Below are positions 1-12,825 of a DNA stretch of 64,000 nucleotides, one piece after another; the stretch's first letter is position 1, and each line of letters opens with the position of its first letter. Under the pieces are notes generated by a model. The model ran no database searches, had not been told where the DNA came from, and worked only from the letters and a program-made list of their open reading frames with translations. This DNA comes from Pyrrhoderma lamaoense. Its lineage: Eukaryota > Basidiomycota > Agaricomycetes > Hymenochaetales > Hymenochaetaceae. Location: assembly GCA_002794735.1 (NCBI GenBank), contig NBAZ01000019.1, positions 62,001 through 126,000 on the forward strand, written 5' to 3'. Position numbers and translations under genes: made by a program.

Positions 1-2286
1 GTAAACTACATCATGAACTTACAAATTTAGGAAAGGAGAAGACAACATAATTTAGACATGGATACAATGTCCTGAAGCTATCACAGGAACCTGTACAGAT
101 TCTTGTGTTTTTCTTTTTCGCTCTGATTATTGTCAATTGAGACAACTGAGGCGTATCATGATATAGATATCGAATAGTGAATTAATCGTGTTTAGATAGC
201 AACCATGTTCCATAAAGATCAGTCAGAAGTCTGATTCTGACAGATTTTTATTCGAAAAGATGGGATAGAAGAAAGTCTTGTTAAAGATATTAACTCACTT
301 CGACTTGATCACGTTAATATATGATGGAATTGATGAAATAGTAAGTATAAGTATTTTTATGCCGTGAAGTGAATTCAAAGTGCGTGAACAAAGCTTCTAT
401 CTTGTTATGTATGACATAAGGCACACCTCGAATTTCAAGTACGATATACAGAATGAAGTGTTTGAATCAAGGTCACAGTCAACATACATGAGTTCAATAT
501 GAAACAGGGGTATTCAGAATACTGATCGTGGAGATAACAACAGATCGGACAGTAATGAACTTCAAAAGAATGATGCTAACAGTAGAGATGAGGCGCATCA
601 CTGGTTAAGTAACAAATGATGCGTGTTAGACAGGTAAGTAGATAGTATACACTTTTACTTAACTAGTTTATCTAGTTAACGGCACCTTCCCGGTTTCTCA
701 TAGCGCCCGCGCATGCTGTGTTTTGAATGGACTCTTGATGCCGATAGAAGCGATAGGTTTGTCAGCTTCCTGAGAGCCTTTGTGGAAAAATACTGAAAGC
801 TGGAATGGTTTGGTAAGAATAAATATACGATTAAGAAGTCATAAACAGAATAAAATAATGATTCTTTGTTATTAGGATAATTACGAAAGCTAGTACACTA
901 GTGATCCTTATCGTCAGTGATCAGATACATTTATTCCAGTCGAGTTTTTCCCGAATATCCGAAAAAAATGTTTTTTTGGGATTCTCTAAAACAATTCAGC
1001 TATTTGTTGAGAAGAGAAGATTAGCTAAATTTGCGCATAGAGCTGAGTTCCGTGGGATCGACAAGAAGATGTCGGAAGAGTCCAGATACTTGGAGCATTC
1101 AACTTCTTGGGTTCAAGTCGATTGGAGTGTTGATATCATCAGTGGATCTTGAGTAGCTAGCAAAGTGTGCTCAATAATTCGTATGGACAAGGATATGATA
1201 TAATATAGTAGAATAGAGGGGAATAAGAGATAGTTGGATAGTTGCGGTTGTCAAGAGCGTTGATCGGAAGCCGGAAACAACGCAGAAGAGCCGCATCAAA
1301 TGCAGAGTCTGCTTTTCAAGTTTGTGAGCAAACTGACTCGCCGTGGTGATTGAAGATGACTGAATGGGTGTTTACAAACAGTAGGTTAAAACTGAAAAAA
1401 AATAGATTTGACTATAAGCTATATACTGAGGGTCGTTACGAGGGCTATGTGAGGGTTGAGAGTGGTCAGATATTCTTCAGTTAGGGCGCCGTTAGTAAAT
1501 AATCGAGGGGAACGTTTTTGATGGATGACCGATTGGGCTAGCCGATGATGGGGGACAGGCATCGCTTTATTCGTTTGTGTATGGTCCGTGTAATAAACAG
1601 AGAACCGTTGTTTGCCTGTCGGGGATCCCCCCTCCTAGACCGAGAATTAAGAGTGTGTATGACTAGAAAAGAGTAGGATTCTGGAGTGAGTCAAGGATTA
1701 TGAAAAAGTCGATACTCGGATTGAAAGAGGGGATGAATGGAAAAGCTGAAACGTCAAAAAAGGCAAGTGCGGAAGAACGAAAACGGAAGGAACTAACCTT
1801 AATATATTAAAAACGAGGGATAACAAGGTGAGGTGATTACCTAAAGAGTGTAGAAAGGGCGTGGGAAGAAATCCCCTGAGATGCAGGGTAAAAAGAAGAG
1901 GAGACCCTCAGACCCTTGCTGCTTCGTACCGACTACGCCCCGGCTCACCACTCAAACTTTCTTAACCCATCCCCTTTGCTCATCGTACTTCACAATATTC
2001 TATCTCTTGTCGAAACTTCACGCTTACGACCCTCTCTTCTCGCCCGTCTTCTCATTTGTCTCATTAAACAATAGTTATCAACCCTTGCAACAACGACAAA
2101 CGGGCCCAGCTCGTAGTATTCTTGTACAGCGATCGAGACGCACGCGAACGTAACACGAGGCGGTGCGACAGACCCGAGACCGACGCGTACGTTATTCTAT
2201 AACGCGTATTCTGTTTCATTTCCAATCTGTTAATGCTTGAACGACACAGTACTTTATCCATCCTGAAATTGAAGCACTGAACAAAG
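1..2286. other. Intergenic region, no supported gene
   Basis: Only short open frames without recognisable motifs occur on either strand. The last 350 bases before the zinc-finger start are pyrimidine-rich on the plus strand (about 1915-2050), as is common in fungal promoters and 5' leaders, so this end probably holds the promoter and leader of the next gene. Confidence 0.5.
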
Positions 2287-4460
2287 ATGCCGAGGGCCAT
2301 AGTACATAGGTCTCATCCTTCTGCCAGTAATCACCCTTATTATCCAGGTCAACCCTCAACATCAGGGGCAGCAACTTCTGTCTCCCAACTACCAGCCTCT
2401 CATGATATCATCGAGAACCATCCTCAATACCAAAATGTACAGCAACAGGCTGATGTATCGGTTGCAACAGCTCAGACAAGTATAAAAAATGAAAACGCTT
2501 TAAATCCGAGTCCGCGCTCTCAAACTCGAGATTACAGTATTCCGAAGTAACAGCAAAAGAGTCGGACTTACAGGCAGATCAGCAGAGCAGTAACCCTTCT
2601 TCGTATACACAAGTCCCCCAACGAAATCACATCCTTCATCCCAAGCAGCAGCAGCTCCTACTCCTCCTAAGAAGAAACATGTATGTCCTACTTGCGAAAG
2701 GGGATTCACAACGAGTGGGCATCTTGCACGACATGCTCGGGTGCATACAGGTGAAAGGAATCACAAGTGCCCTTTCCGGGGTGTGAAACTCGCTGTTCTA
2801 GGCAAGATAATTTGCAACAGCAGTATGTAATCATTATGTCTTTTAATCGTGATGCGGTACTGAAGAGTTCATTTGTAGTTATCGTATACATCTTTCTCCT
2901 GGATCCCGCCGTTCATCCTCTAGCGCGACCCGTGCCGCAATACAGCGCGCGATCTCTGCTCCCTCTAGTGCGCCTCCTCCATTGGACGGGCCTCCCCCTC
3001 TTGCTCATGCTACTGTGCCTCCCCACTCGTCCAAGCTCATTCAGCGCAATATACATCACCCTATACTCCTCAAGCTCCTTCTCTTGTACATGCAAGCCCT
3101 ACTCAGCAGTCTTATACAGTCGAACCAAGTCCTAAATCGCCAGCCTATGTCGTACCTGCTCCGCCTGGATCATATCCACACTCACAAAATCAAATATCAA
3201 ATTCGGCTCCCTTGGTAAATGGAAATAGTTATGAAAATGGTACTGCTAGTTCAAATGAGATCTCAAATGTCCCAACAAATGGGCACCATCTAAGTCAGCC
3301 TGAAAGTCCTGCAGAACATAGTACACCTGCTAGCACAAGTGCTAGCAACGCGGCTAGTCCAGTACTAGGTGGAGCGGGTTCACATAACCAAGCTCTGCCA
3401 CACCCAACACATACCTCTCCTCATCCAGGTCAACCGACCTACGGTTACTGGCAGTACACATATTCACAACAAAACTCTCCAGCTCCAGCAAACAATGGCG
3501 CCGCTCCGACTTATACCTCTGCCTCAGCTTCTACCCCCTCAGGACATTACCCTGCCTCGCACTCTCCTCAAATATCGACATTTTACACTCAAGCTCACTA
3601 TCCCCCTCAGGCATACACTCCTGAAGCTCAAGCAGCTGTAGTTACTGTCGCAGCACAAAATACTGCTCCTACGACATCACATCCTCCAACTAACTATTCG
3701 CACCCATCACTACCTACTCATACGTCTACTCATGTAACCACTACTCACCAAAACCCGCAATATGCAGCTCAGGCACAGGTTATCACTAAACGAAAACGCG
3801 GACGTCCTTCAAACTCTAGTGCAGAAGGAAGTGCTTTCCCAAGTCCTGCTAATTCTAGGAGTGAATTACCACCGCCATCTAATCTGCCTACTGTGCCTAG
3901 TCCCGTTCAGAATAATGGACAACCTAATGGGCAAGTTAATAGTCGGAGCTACCATTACGCTCCGCCTCCATCTGCGGGTAATCCTCCCCCTATGAGTAGT
4001 GGAAGTAGCATCGCTCCTCCATCTGCATCATCGAACGGGCATTATGGTGTTTATAGCAATTATGCAACCCATTCACCCCCACCTCCGCCGTCTTCTTCTG
4101 CTAGTTCGGGCACTAATACTAGTATCTCATCAATGGCTCGAATCAGAGTTCTGTCACTTCATATACTTCACACGGAAGCCATTCGAGTGCTAATAGTCAT
4201 AGCCATGGTCATGGGCATGCGAATAATGGTACACACAGTCCTCCCCCTGTCCTTGCTCCGATTCAGACGCAAGCTCATAGGCCCGCTTCGAATAAAATAG
4301 ATCCGCGAACGTATCAAACAGCACTTCACGGACGGCATTCTTATGCGCAGCATCCCGGGCATACTTCTCACGTAGGAAGTGCCCATCCTACTCATTATCA
4401 GCCATGCATAGCCCATCCGGAGCCCAGTATGCATTGTCATCAAAAGGTTATTCTACATAA
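2287..4460 (+). CDS. C2H2 zinc-finger transcription factor with AT-hook (Nrg1-like)
   Basis: Probable nuclear DNA-binding regulator. Two C2H2 fingers are encoded around 2669-2900: HVCPTCERGFTTSGHLARH, a linker VHTGERNH, and a second finger beginning KCPF.PGCETRC. This pair with the following HYRIHLSPGSRR is typical of Nrg1/CreA-like repressors of basidiomycetes. One clear intron lies at 2823-2878 (GTATGT...TTGTAG, 56 bp) and splits the first His codon of finger 2. The remainder is Ser/Pro/His/Gln-rich and low complexity, with a canonical AT-hook KRKRGRP at 3788-3808. The C-terminus SGAQYALSSKGYST ends at 4460. The frame must shift by one missing base at about 2493-2505, 2615-2620, 2769-2777 (inside finger 2), 3021-3024, 4125-4135 and 4400-4404. 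Adding six bases gives 708 in-frame codons. Either the assembly lost bases at short homopolymers or this is a young pseudogene. The start is the first ATG of the open N-terminal frame. The specific target genes cannot be inferred. Confidence 0.8.
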
Positions 4461-7400
4461 TCTACGTCTTCAAATAAGGAACAAGCTCTATTTATTTCAC
4501 ATTTTCTGTTTTTCTACGCGTGTTTTTAACGTGTCACATTGTTTTTTTAGTTCTGTTCAATCCCACTGCTCTTTTTTCCCATCAATTCTTCTTTCAAGGT
4601 ACTTGTAAGCCACATCCTGTTGATAAATTTCTCCCTCCGCTCTTTGCATCCATGTAAGCCCGTTTACATCCCCCTTCACTTTCTTCTATACTTTGCAAGC
4701 GGTTCCTTATGCGTTTTGTTTCTCATGCATTCTCCTTTCTTCTCTTTCCTTTTTAAATATACACACGTTTCCTTCATACCTTACACAAGTGCATAGCTAA
4801 CGTCTCATTTTGCCGTATGAGTCATAACGGTTTTCTCCTTACTTACCTTTCTACATCTCTTTCTTCTCCTTTTCATGTCACATATTTTTTCGTAATTCTC
4901 TGTTTCATTTCTTTATATCATCTTTTCCTTCATCTCTTTTTCAATTTACCCTTCTATTTTACTTCCTCAACTTGGCTACCCTTCCTCTCTCCCCCTCTTC
5001 GTGTTATAGAACAGTGGAAGCCGGGATTGCACAGGCGTCCCCGGTGCGCAACTTGTATTGTTACCTACCGATGCTGGCTGTTACCAGTAAAAGAAATAAC
5101 AGAAAAGGTCTGGAAAATGATGAAAATAACAACAATAACTTGTGCCGGTACTTATATGAGACCATATTATTTATCGAAATCGAAGTGGAGCAAAAAAAAT
5201 GAGATAAGATAAGAAGAAGGAGATAACACAAAAAGATAACAAAGCAGCGAGTTTTTAGCCTTCTCTTTTGTCCACTTAAAGTCCCTTTAGAAATTCCGGG
5301 GGATCTAGGTTCTGAAATCCAAACCATAGAAAAAACTAAATAAAAAAAAGCTGATATCGAGATGGGTAATAACCACTACAACCACAACTAGTCTTCGGTA
5401 CATTTCGAACCGCGGTTACGAATGTACTCTAATTACTTCAATTTCCCATCTTTGATGTATATTTTAAGTTCATACAGAAGAAAAAACAATGACGTCTGAC
5501 TGTAACCGTCAATGACGACGACGGAGATGGGAACAAGGAATTAACGGTAATGAGTCGTGGGGGAATTGAGCTTCTTAGGGACTGATAGGGACTAGGAGGG
5601 ACACCCTACTCTCTCACTCCCTCTCTCCCACTTCCTCTTCTCCCTACCTTGGCCTTGATGTATAGCTCATGCACGTGGCTATGATGGCTTCTCTCTTACT
5701 ATTACACTTTCATGGGCAATCCCGGGGTGGGGAGGGCAGGGAATGATATGAGTATAACGCTAGCAGAAAAATAACCTGTTTACCATGCATCTATGAGTGA
5801 TTACCCCCCAAAGCGCTAAGAAGGGTCTTGGCTCCTTTCCAAAGGTGAGAAGAAAAACAATCCCATGATACTGAAAACGTGTTAGTGTGATGTGATTATC
5901 TATAACCTATCAGTATCTCATGATCTCAAAAGTTACACACACTTAGACGACAAGTCAGTGTACGTTACACAAATAGCAAATATTTGTCTAGCTTAACCTT
6001 CCTTCCCCTTTCCCAATCCAATCATTCATTTTTTTTCTCGACCCTACACAACAAACAGAGGCCGTGGGAATAAGGTACAAGTCTAAATACTAACGCCACA
6101 AAATGTCAAAAGACTAACACAATGAAATCACTTACTTGTTTTAAAATTCCAAAGACCGATTAGGCGACTTCATTCCTGTTTCTCATCGTGGCTGGTGTTA
6201 ATAACCCAAATAAGGAGTCTTCGCTGAGGGGAATCTAATCAGAAAGAGAGAAGGTGGAAAAACCTATAAGCATCTCATGTTTAACCATCAATTTCTTTTT
6301 CTGATCCTCTTAATTGATCGAGGCCTGATTTCTGTAGCCTACAAACCGTTCACGTACAAACGAATAAACACAAGAATCGAAAACAAAATAAAGCTGTTGT
6401 TTTGAAAACAACCAAATTGATCAGAGAGGTAGGGGAGGCGTGGGATAAGAGGAGCGGATAAAGTTAATGCAAATAAACAAAAGCTTTCTTTTGACTTGTT
6501 GCATGGAATGGAAAAAAATCCGGGGTTTTTCTTATTCAAAAATTCTAAAAGGGATTAGAGACTTTGCAACAAGAGTCCCAGGATCATTACTTCCAATCTT
6601 CATGGAAGAAAGATAGGAGAGAAGGAGAAAATAGAAAACCAATTCAAAAGGACAATGTAAACAAAAGCTTCGTGGATACCTTTTCGCCGCTCTATTCCAT
6701 CACAACTTATTCAATTATTATACGATTCCGAGTTCAGTAAGTAAGTCTCCTCTTTATAGCCCTCCCAAATCTTAATTCTAAAAACCGATTTAAATCAAAC
6801 CAAACTAGTATTTTAAATGTTGTAAACAAAAAACTATATCTAAAAGTAATCACTTTCTTTGATCTTATTTTACTTTTCAATCGAGTTATTTACGTCCATT
6901 TGTATGCAATTTGTTGACCCTTAAAAAGAAGCCTTACTTTGGTTAGGATCTTATACGTTTTAGGCCTAGCCCAAGACCCCTACCCTCCCTAGAAGTCGAA
7001 GGGAGGAGGGGGGAGGGAGAGAAGGAGAGAATGGAAATAGGAAAGCAATAGAGAGACAAGTGAAAAAAAGAGAAGGATATGATTATACTGATTAATGAGT
7101 TTTGATGAGGCTCGGTTAAGTTAGATAGCCTAGTAAAGAAGAAAATTTGTTGGGGAGAAGTATAAGTCGTGCGGTCTGTCGGTCTGTCTGACGGTCATAA
7201 GGACAAGTATAAACTGGGGGATATAGGTTGCCCTACGACAGGTTTTCGTTTCAAAAGCGGATGCCAAAAAGAGTTCCTTACTCCGAGTCATCATTTCGAA
7301 GTCCTCACATACCCTATCTATTTATCATTATCACTAACTACGGGGATTCGATAGTCACCACATTGCTTAGGAAATAAGAAACAAGGTTTAGAGAAGATTG

Positions 7401-8016
7401 AAATGAAAAGCACGAGCCACAAAAGCAGAAAAAAGCCACGAGTACTCTTGTCGCGGGGTTGTAAGTCATGGGGAGAAGGGCATGGAGCACTAAAAGAAGA
7501 AAAGACCAGGAACAACTAATACTAGGTACGGGATACGAAAGAGGGGAGATTGTGAAAGAAGCAAAAAGGGAAGAAAAAAGCATCCGATTCATTAGAAAGA
7601 TTGCATTAGGGATAGGGTAGGGTAAAGGAGGGTACAGCTGATGTATTGACAACCCTTGGCAAAGGTGACGGGATGAACTGTTACCCAAATCATGATTGAC
7701 GTTATAATTAAGGGTTGGGATTTTTGTGTTTGTGTGTGTATGTGTGTGTATGCGTATATGTGTGCAAGGAGTTCTCTCTCCGGTATGTTCAATAATCATA
7801 AGTGACAGTGACGGTGACAAAACTGTTACATAAGACAACTAGCATTACAAATCATATGACATAAGAGGAATAACACGGGGGGAGGCAGTGAAAGTTGCGC
7901 GCTAATCAGCACTTTAGTCGACAGGGAATCGGCTATTTCCTTGCCTTGGCCATGTTCTCTCTGGCTGCTGTGTTCAGAGTCTGGCTCTGCACTACCTTAT
8001 ACTCTTAAATCCGTAA
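4461..8016. other. Intergenic region of 3.5 kb, no supported gene
   Basis: The first 500 bases are T/C-rich and probably include the 3' UTR of the zinc-finger gene. Other features are a purine-rich stretch near 6985-7080 and a TG microsatellite near 7725. Open frames here are low-complexity or lack any motif, and none is convincing on either strand. Confidence 0.5.
7725..7765. repeat. TG-rich microsatellite
   Basis: An imperfect run of TG dinucleotides with a few TA/CG interruptions. On the minus strand it produces a spurious His/Thr-rich open frame. Confidence 0.8.
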
Positions 8017-10771
8017 ATGGCCACAATACTGAGGCCACCTCGCTCTCTTTTCCTCCACGTCTCAGCCCTCTCAGATTCGGAATATTCTTCGTACTTACAT
8101 GATCTTCGCGACATCCTCGACGAACCACATAAAGATGATGCTCCCGTACAAAGCTCTCTCTCGGACGAGCAACTCGAATATCAACGAATAGGGACACGCG
8201 AAGTAAGAGCGTGGTTAAAGGGACGCTTCAGAGATATTTCGTCATCTGATATTGACAAGGTCACTTTCCTTTTTTGTATAATAAAATCAAATATATCCCT
8301 TATCCCCTCGTGTCCTAAAAACATTCAGGTCCTTAAACTGTTCTCGACAAAAGCAAATGAGAAAGACCAACAGCTATCGGGTGGTCAGCTTCTCGCTGTT
8401 TTCAGGCTTCTTATGCACCTTCGTCGCGGAGGTGATGTATCTGAAGCCAATGTCTTTATACAAGGTCTGTCTTTAAACATGCTTATTTTTAGTGCTTAAT
8501 TCGCGTTGCTCACTTTTATCTAGCGGATCCGTCCTCTCCAACCACTGCAACTGTACTAAGTAGCAGCAGGTCTGCTTCTTCAGCGATTACTGATTCACCG
8601 ACTCCAGATTTACCATATGAATCTCCTCTCAAATCTAGCCAGTCCTTTCCATCATCATTCGCTACGAATCCCTTTTTGGCAGACTCAATCAGCCCGCGAG
8701 CAGACAATTATGACAACTTCGTATATCGTCCTCCTCCTACTCATCCTTCTTCAGCATCATCCGTATCCGGAAGGTTCTCTCCACGACGTGCTTCTCTTTC
8801 AAGTGGACCACCCCCACCCCCACCTGCTTCTTCTAAACCACGAGTTCAAGGTGTCTCCGTAAATGCCGTCCGTCCCGGCTCAACCAATCCTTTTTTACAA
8901 CGCTCAAAGACGCACTCGGGGGCAATCCAACCGAAAACGACTAGCTCAGAAGCTAGAATACCACCTCTTCCACCTCGAAAACCAGTGCATATGTCCACAG
9001 CATCTAACTCAATCATCTCTACATCAGATAGACCTACACTTAATTCTGTAAACTCTAATGCGTCCGCAGATACTATAACATCATCTATTTCTAATTCTTC
9101 AAACTCTACGTCTACCTTGCCTCCGCTCTCATCGCGTCACGCCATTAATGCAACAGTCTTTAATCGCCTCTCGCGCGGGTGCAAATCTCAAACGTGCTCA
9201 AGATGAAGCAGGTCGAACTCGAGTATTGGAGGTCATTCGCTCCTCTTCAGATGTCTCGTATTCAAAAGATAGAGAACCTTCAAGACCAACTAACTCCAGC
9301 CGTAGTCCTGAAAAGGGAACAAGAAGACCAGTACCTAGACCTCCAAGTCCGAGTCAAAGAACTCGTTCAAAGTCAGCTCGATCGGCTTCTAGCGAAGATA
9401 GCTTTGAGCAAATTGCGAGTGCTCGTTTGACTTCTGCCTCTCGTGAACGTGAAGGAAGAGAAGGTTCTATTAGTATAATATCAGAGGCAGAAAACCAGAC
9501 ATCATCGCATGTAGTGTCTAATAAGAAATTAAAACCATTCTCTATGGGTTCCCATTCAGATAACAATCAGGGTGCAGCTCTTCCTCTTTCACCGCCTCCT
9601 GGCCCTCCTCCAACACACCCTGCACGCCGACCGAGTACGCATTCTACCTCTGGCCGTGGAACAGGGAAACACGTTCGTTCACCTAGTTTCCAATCGTATA
9701 CTCAAGCTATGAGGTCACCGTTCTCAACAACGGCCCATGGACCTGGCTTCGCCCCACCTTCTTCAGCTCCATCATCCGGATCCTCATCTTCATCACCATC
9801 ACCAAGCCCTGCTTCCCCTCATTTTTCTCGCTCAGCTCGTTCGATGAGCATGCACCAGCCAATTTCCTCCTCCTCTGGACGGACTTCTCCGCCTAAACCT
9901 CCACCTCGACGTCCTCGGCCTGTCAGCATCCAGTTCACGAGTTCTGAGAAGGGAAACGAGAGTCCATCTGTGTCCGAGTTTGGACTCAGCAGGAATACTA
10001 ATAATCCGTTTAATGTACGTAGCCAGAGTCCTGGCCCTATGAAAGCTGGTGAGGGGAGAGTAAGCAGCAGTACCAGGAAGAGTGGTGAGAGTGTCAGAGG
10101 AGACTTTATTGGAAGTCTAGCTTCCCGATTTGAGAACGCAAAACTATCTCAGGCAACGACTACGTCTGACCGGGACCGGGATCAGCATTATCAAAGCCAA
10201 AGCCGAAAAGAAGGGATGTCGTCTACTTCCGAAGGTCATAATACACATCGACGACCTGAACAGCAACAACAACACCAACAGCATCATATGGAGCATAGCT
10301 TTGCGAGTCTACAGCGCAAGTTTAGTGCACTTCAGCAGCGTGCTCAGCCTACGCTTGTACATGCGCGGTATAAGGCCGAAGCGGGGATACATCCTCGAAG
10401 GGGTTACGTCTTGACGGCCTCTGGTAGACGAAAAGAAGACGGGAGAGGCTTGTTGATAGTGGTGATGAAGACGAGGGTGGTAGAACGGGATTCACCATAG
10501 GGGGTAGTAGGAAATCTCGGGATGGCTTTTACGATGAGGAAGGAGAGAGTAGTAGTGGATATGGATATGGAGATGGAGGTGGGATGGATCCGGAATTTGG
10601 GAATGGGTTTGATAGGAATCGGGGGAAAGGGAAGGGAGACGATGACTATGACTATGACGAAGAAGAGACAATTCGAGGGCGGAGCAGGGGAGGAAGAAGT
10701 ATGGCGGGAATGCTAGTATTGAGATGGATGACTTGAAATTACCCCAGGGCGAGGGGTGGGCACCACTTTAG
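8017..10771 (+). CDS. NPF-motif, Pro/Ser-rich protein, probably endocytosis-related
   Basis: No exact family name is known to me. Three exons: 8017-8259, 8329-8464 and 8524-10771, with GT-AG introns of 69 and 59 bp. The first ~125 residues form a compact helical region that resembles an EH or EF-hand-like domain (for example REVRAWLKGRFRDISSSDIDK and QLSGGQLLAVFRLLMHLRR). The rest is disordered and carries three NPF tripeptides (TNPFL twice, NNPFN), which are the ligand of EH-domain endocytic adaptors, plus polyproline runs suitable for SH3 domains. A conserved-looking helix MQQSLIASRAGANLKRAQ starts at 9148. The C-terminus DDLKLPQGEGWAPL ends at 10771. Continuous reading needs frame corrections near 9140 (two lost bases or one gained), 10440 and 10700 (one lost base each). 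About 875 residues. A role in endocytosis or actin patches is inferred from the NPF motifs only. Confidence 0.7.
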
Positions 10772-11963
10772 ATTCTTTTTGAAAGCTTTTCCCCTTGCCC
10801 CTCGAAGCCTACTTCCCTTTTCTTTTCAAGGAGAGGAAATCATTTCATCTAATATTAATCTAGGGCCATGCAGCTTATGCTTGCCTCATTTGTCTGTTAA
10901 GAGGAGGAAAGGGGTTGGCATATATGGGGGTGCCTACTCTTTCATTTGAATGGGCAAATGATCTTAATGATATAGTATGATATCTTTTCGTCTTATTTTT
11001 TTTCTTTTTCATATCGCTCTGATATCACCTTAACAAAAGAGCTATAATTACCAGATTGGATTGAAACTAGGCTATGGGGAAAGGCAAAGGGAGAAGAATA
11101 TACGGCTGGTCTTGGTTATCATATGTAAAAGATGAATAGATAGAGAGACAAAAACAAAAGGAAGGGATTAATTCGTTATTGTATTTTTTAACATATATTT
11201 GCTTATTTCTATACACATATATATCCTATACTCAAGTCTTATAACAGAAGTTGAATTATCTGAGTCGTTAACGAATTTCCACTACCATGCTCTTTTTTAC
11301 TTTACATGTGTGACGATGAGATCATAGCTTGTCTAGCCCCAGATCACGATCACGTGATGGGTTTATCACGCAGAATGATGTGACTGTCCTCAATGCTCAA
11401 AAATATCGGAGATATACGACACTCATAGCTTAATTGATCATCATCTCTGCAGAATTAGCACTCTGAAATCTCCTTGCTTATGAGCAAGCACATATACTCC
11501 GTTAATCAGTCTCGACATTACTGAGTAAATATCTGGGAAAGTTAATCCATCCAATTTGATCCCATCTCTATAAGATGTTACCCACCGATTATCGGACATG
11601 TTGTACTGTTTATCAGCTCCCCACAAAGTAATAAGAAGATGGGAGATCGAAAGGAGTCGAGATACTGGATCCCATAAGCACTATCATATGAAAAGCAATG
11701 TTGTGTAACGTCCTACTTGTCCACTAGTCCCAGTCGGGTATCAATGCCAGCGATACGTTTTTCTGGATCACATGTGATGGAGGATAAAGTACACGGCGAT
11801 GATTTCGAGAGACAAAATAGTAGCATACTATATTTATAATTCAAAAAAGACTCAAAACCTTTATTGTCCTACGTTTAGATACTTGCAAGTATGCTCATGG
11901 TTTGTGAACATATTATATAATAACTTGTCGTTCTTTTCCTTTGTCTGATTAGTATCTCCGAGA

Positions 11964-12131
11964 CAATTCACTTTGAGATAAATGGCAAAGGTAGCTTTAC
12001 AATGACTTATTATGCATATACCATCAGTTTTCTTGTCGTCCAACTAGTATTTCTCAAAGCTGATTAAACTTTGAACTTATTGGCAAAAGTGACTCTACAG
12101 AAAGAGTTATTATGCATATACACATCAGTTT
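11964..12131. repeat. Diverged direct repeat, two units of about 65 bp
   Basis: Units near 11964-12026 and 12068-12131 share CTTTGA, TGGCAAA, CTTTACA/CTCTACA and TTATTATGCATATAC followed by ATCAGTTT. It looks like an old local duplication in non-coding DNA. Confidence 0.5.
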
Positions 12132-12755
12132 GGCGCTAGCACGCAGGAGCTTGTTTGATAAAGATAAGAAAAGAAGGTACAAACTACAATTTTGATATTC
12201 TGTATTTTTGGTCTTATTAGACGTAGTAGGTGTATGTTAGCTCAAGAGCTCTAATCCAGTAATTTGCTTCAGCAAGGTTGTGGGGTCATTTTGCTCTTCT
12301 TTGTTCATTGGTGATTTATCACATCCTTGAAGTATGTATGTGCAAAACGACAGTAGTAAGTTTGACATGTCGATACATGGGCCCTTGTCCTTGTTAAGAA
12401 ACCTCCAGACGTATTTTAAACAGAAAAACGGGAGCATACGATCTAGATAAGTATGAAATCATCAAACGAAAGTTGCAAATACATACAATTACTAGTAGCA
12501 GGGATCTTATTCAATTGGCTGGTACAAACATATGTAAAACCTTTATCTAAGAAACAAACTCGCTAGTTTTCTATATTGCTATTTCAGTTTGCACCTTAGT
12601 CATCTGATTTATGTCGTATGTAGTCTATCTTGACCCATTGTGGAAAGTTTTGAGAAAGAGTAGACGTTAAAAGTATCTTTAGTTATTCCGCTTCGGTAAA
12701 GCTTGTTTAGAAAGCAAAGTATACTAGAAACTAGCATGATGATAAAAAATATGTG

Positions 12756-12763
12756 TATAAATA
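12756..12763 (+). promoter_or_regulatory. TATA box of the small charged-protein gene
   Basis: TATAAATA lies about 70 bp before the ATG at 12826 and is followed by a pyrimidine-rich leader. Confidence 0.5.
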
Positions 12764-12825
12764 ATGGCTTCCTTTCGTATCTCACCTCTCCATCTTCTTA
12801 ATTTTTCTTTAATACATACACTACA

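Larger units (their letters stand above)
10772..12825. other. Intergenic region of 2 kb
   Basis: No gene is supported. It holds the 3' region of the NPF protein gene, a diverged direct repeat at 11964-12131, and the TATA box of the next gene. A 66-codon minus-strand frame at 12237-12437 has ordinary amino-acid composition but no motif and no linked exon that I could find. Confidence 0.45.

Noticed and set aside
901..1152. Open frame of 83 codons on the plus strand
   Set aside because: No motif, no splice-linked exon and ordinary intergenic composition; probably chance.
2480..2645. A long intron that would avoid the first two frame breaks of the zinc-finger gene
   Set aside because: A 166-bp intron is possible in phase, but the skipped DNA reads as plausible low-complexity protein, and three later breaks, one in finger 2, cannot be explained by introns.
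4817..5212. Leu/Phe/Ser-rich plus-strand frame that looks like a membrane protein
   Set aside because: It arises from T/C-rich DNA just behind the zinc-finger gene and has no family signature.
7338..7838. 166-codon minus-strand frame
   Set aside because: The TG microsatellite and pyrimidine tracts create its His/Thr/Ser/Leu-rich product.
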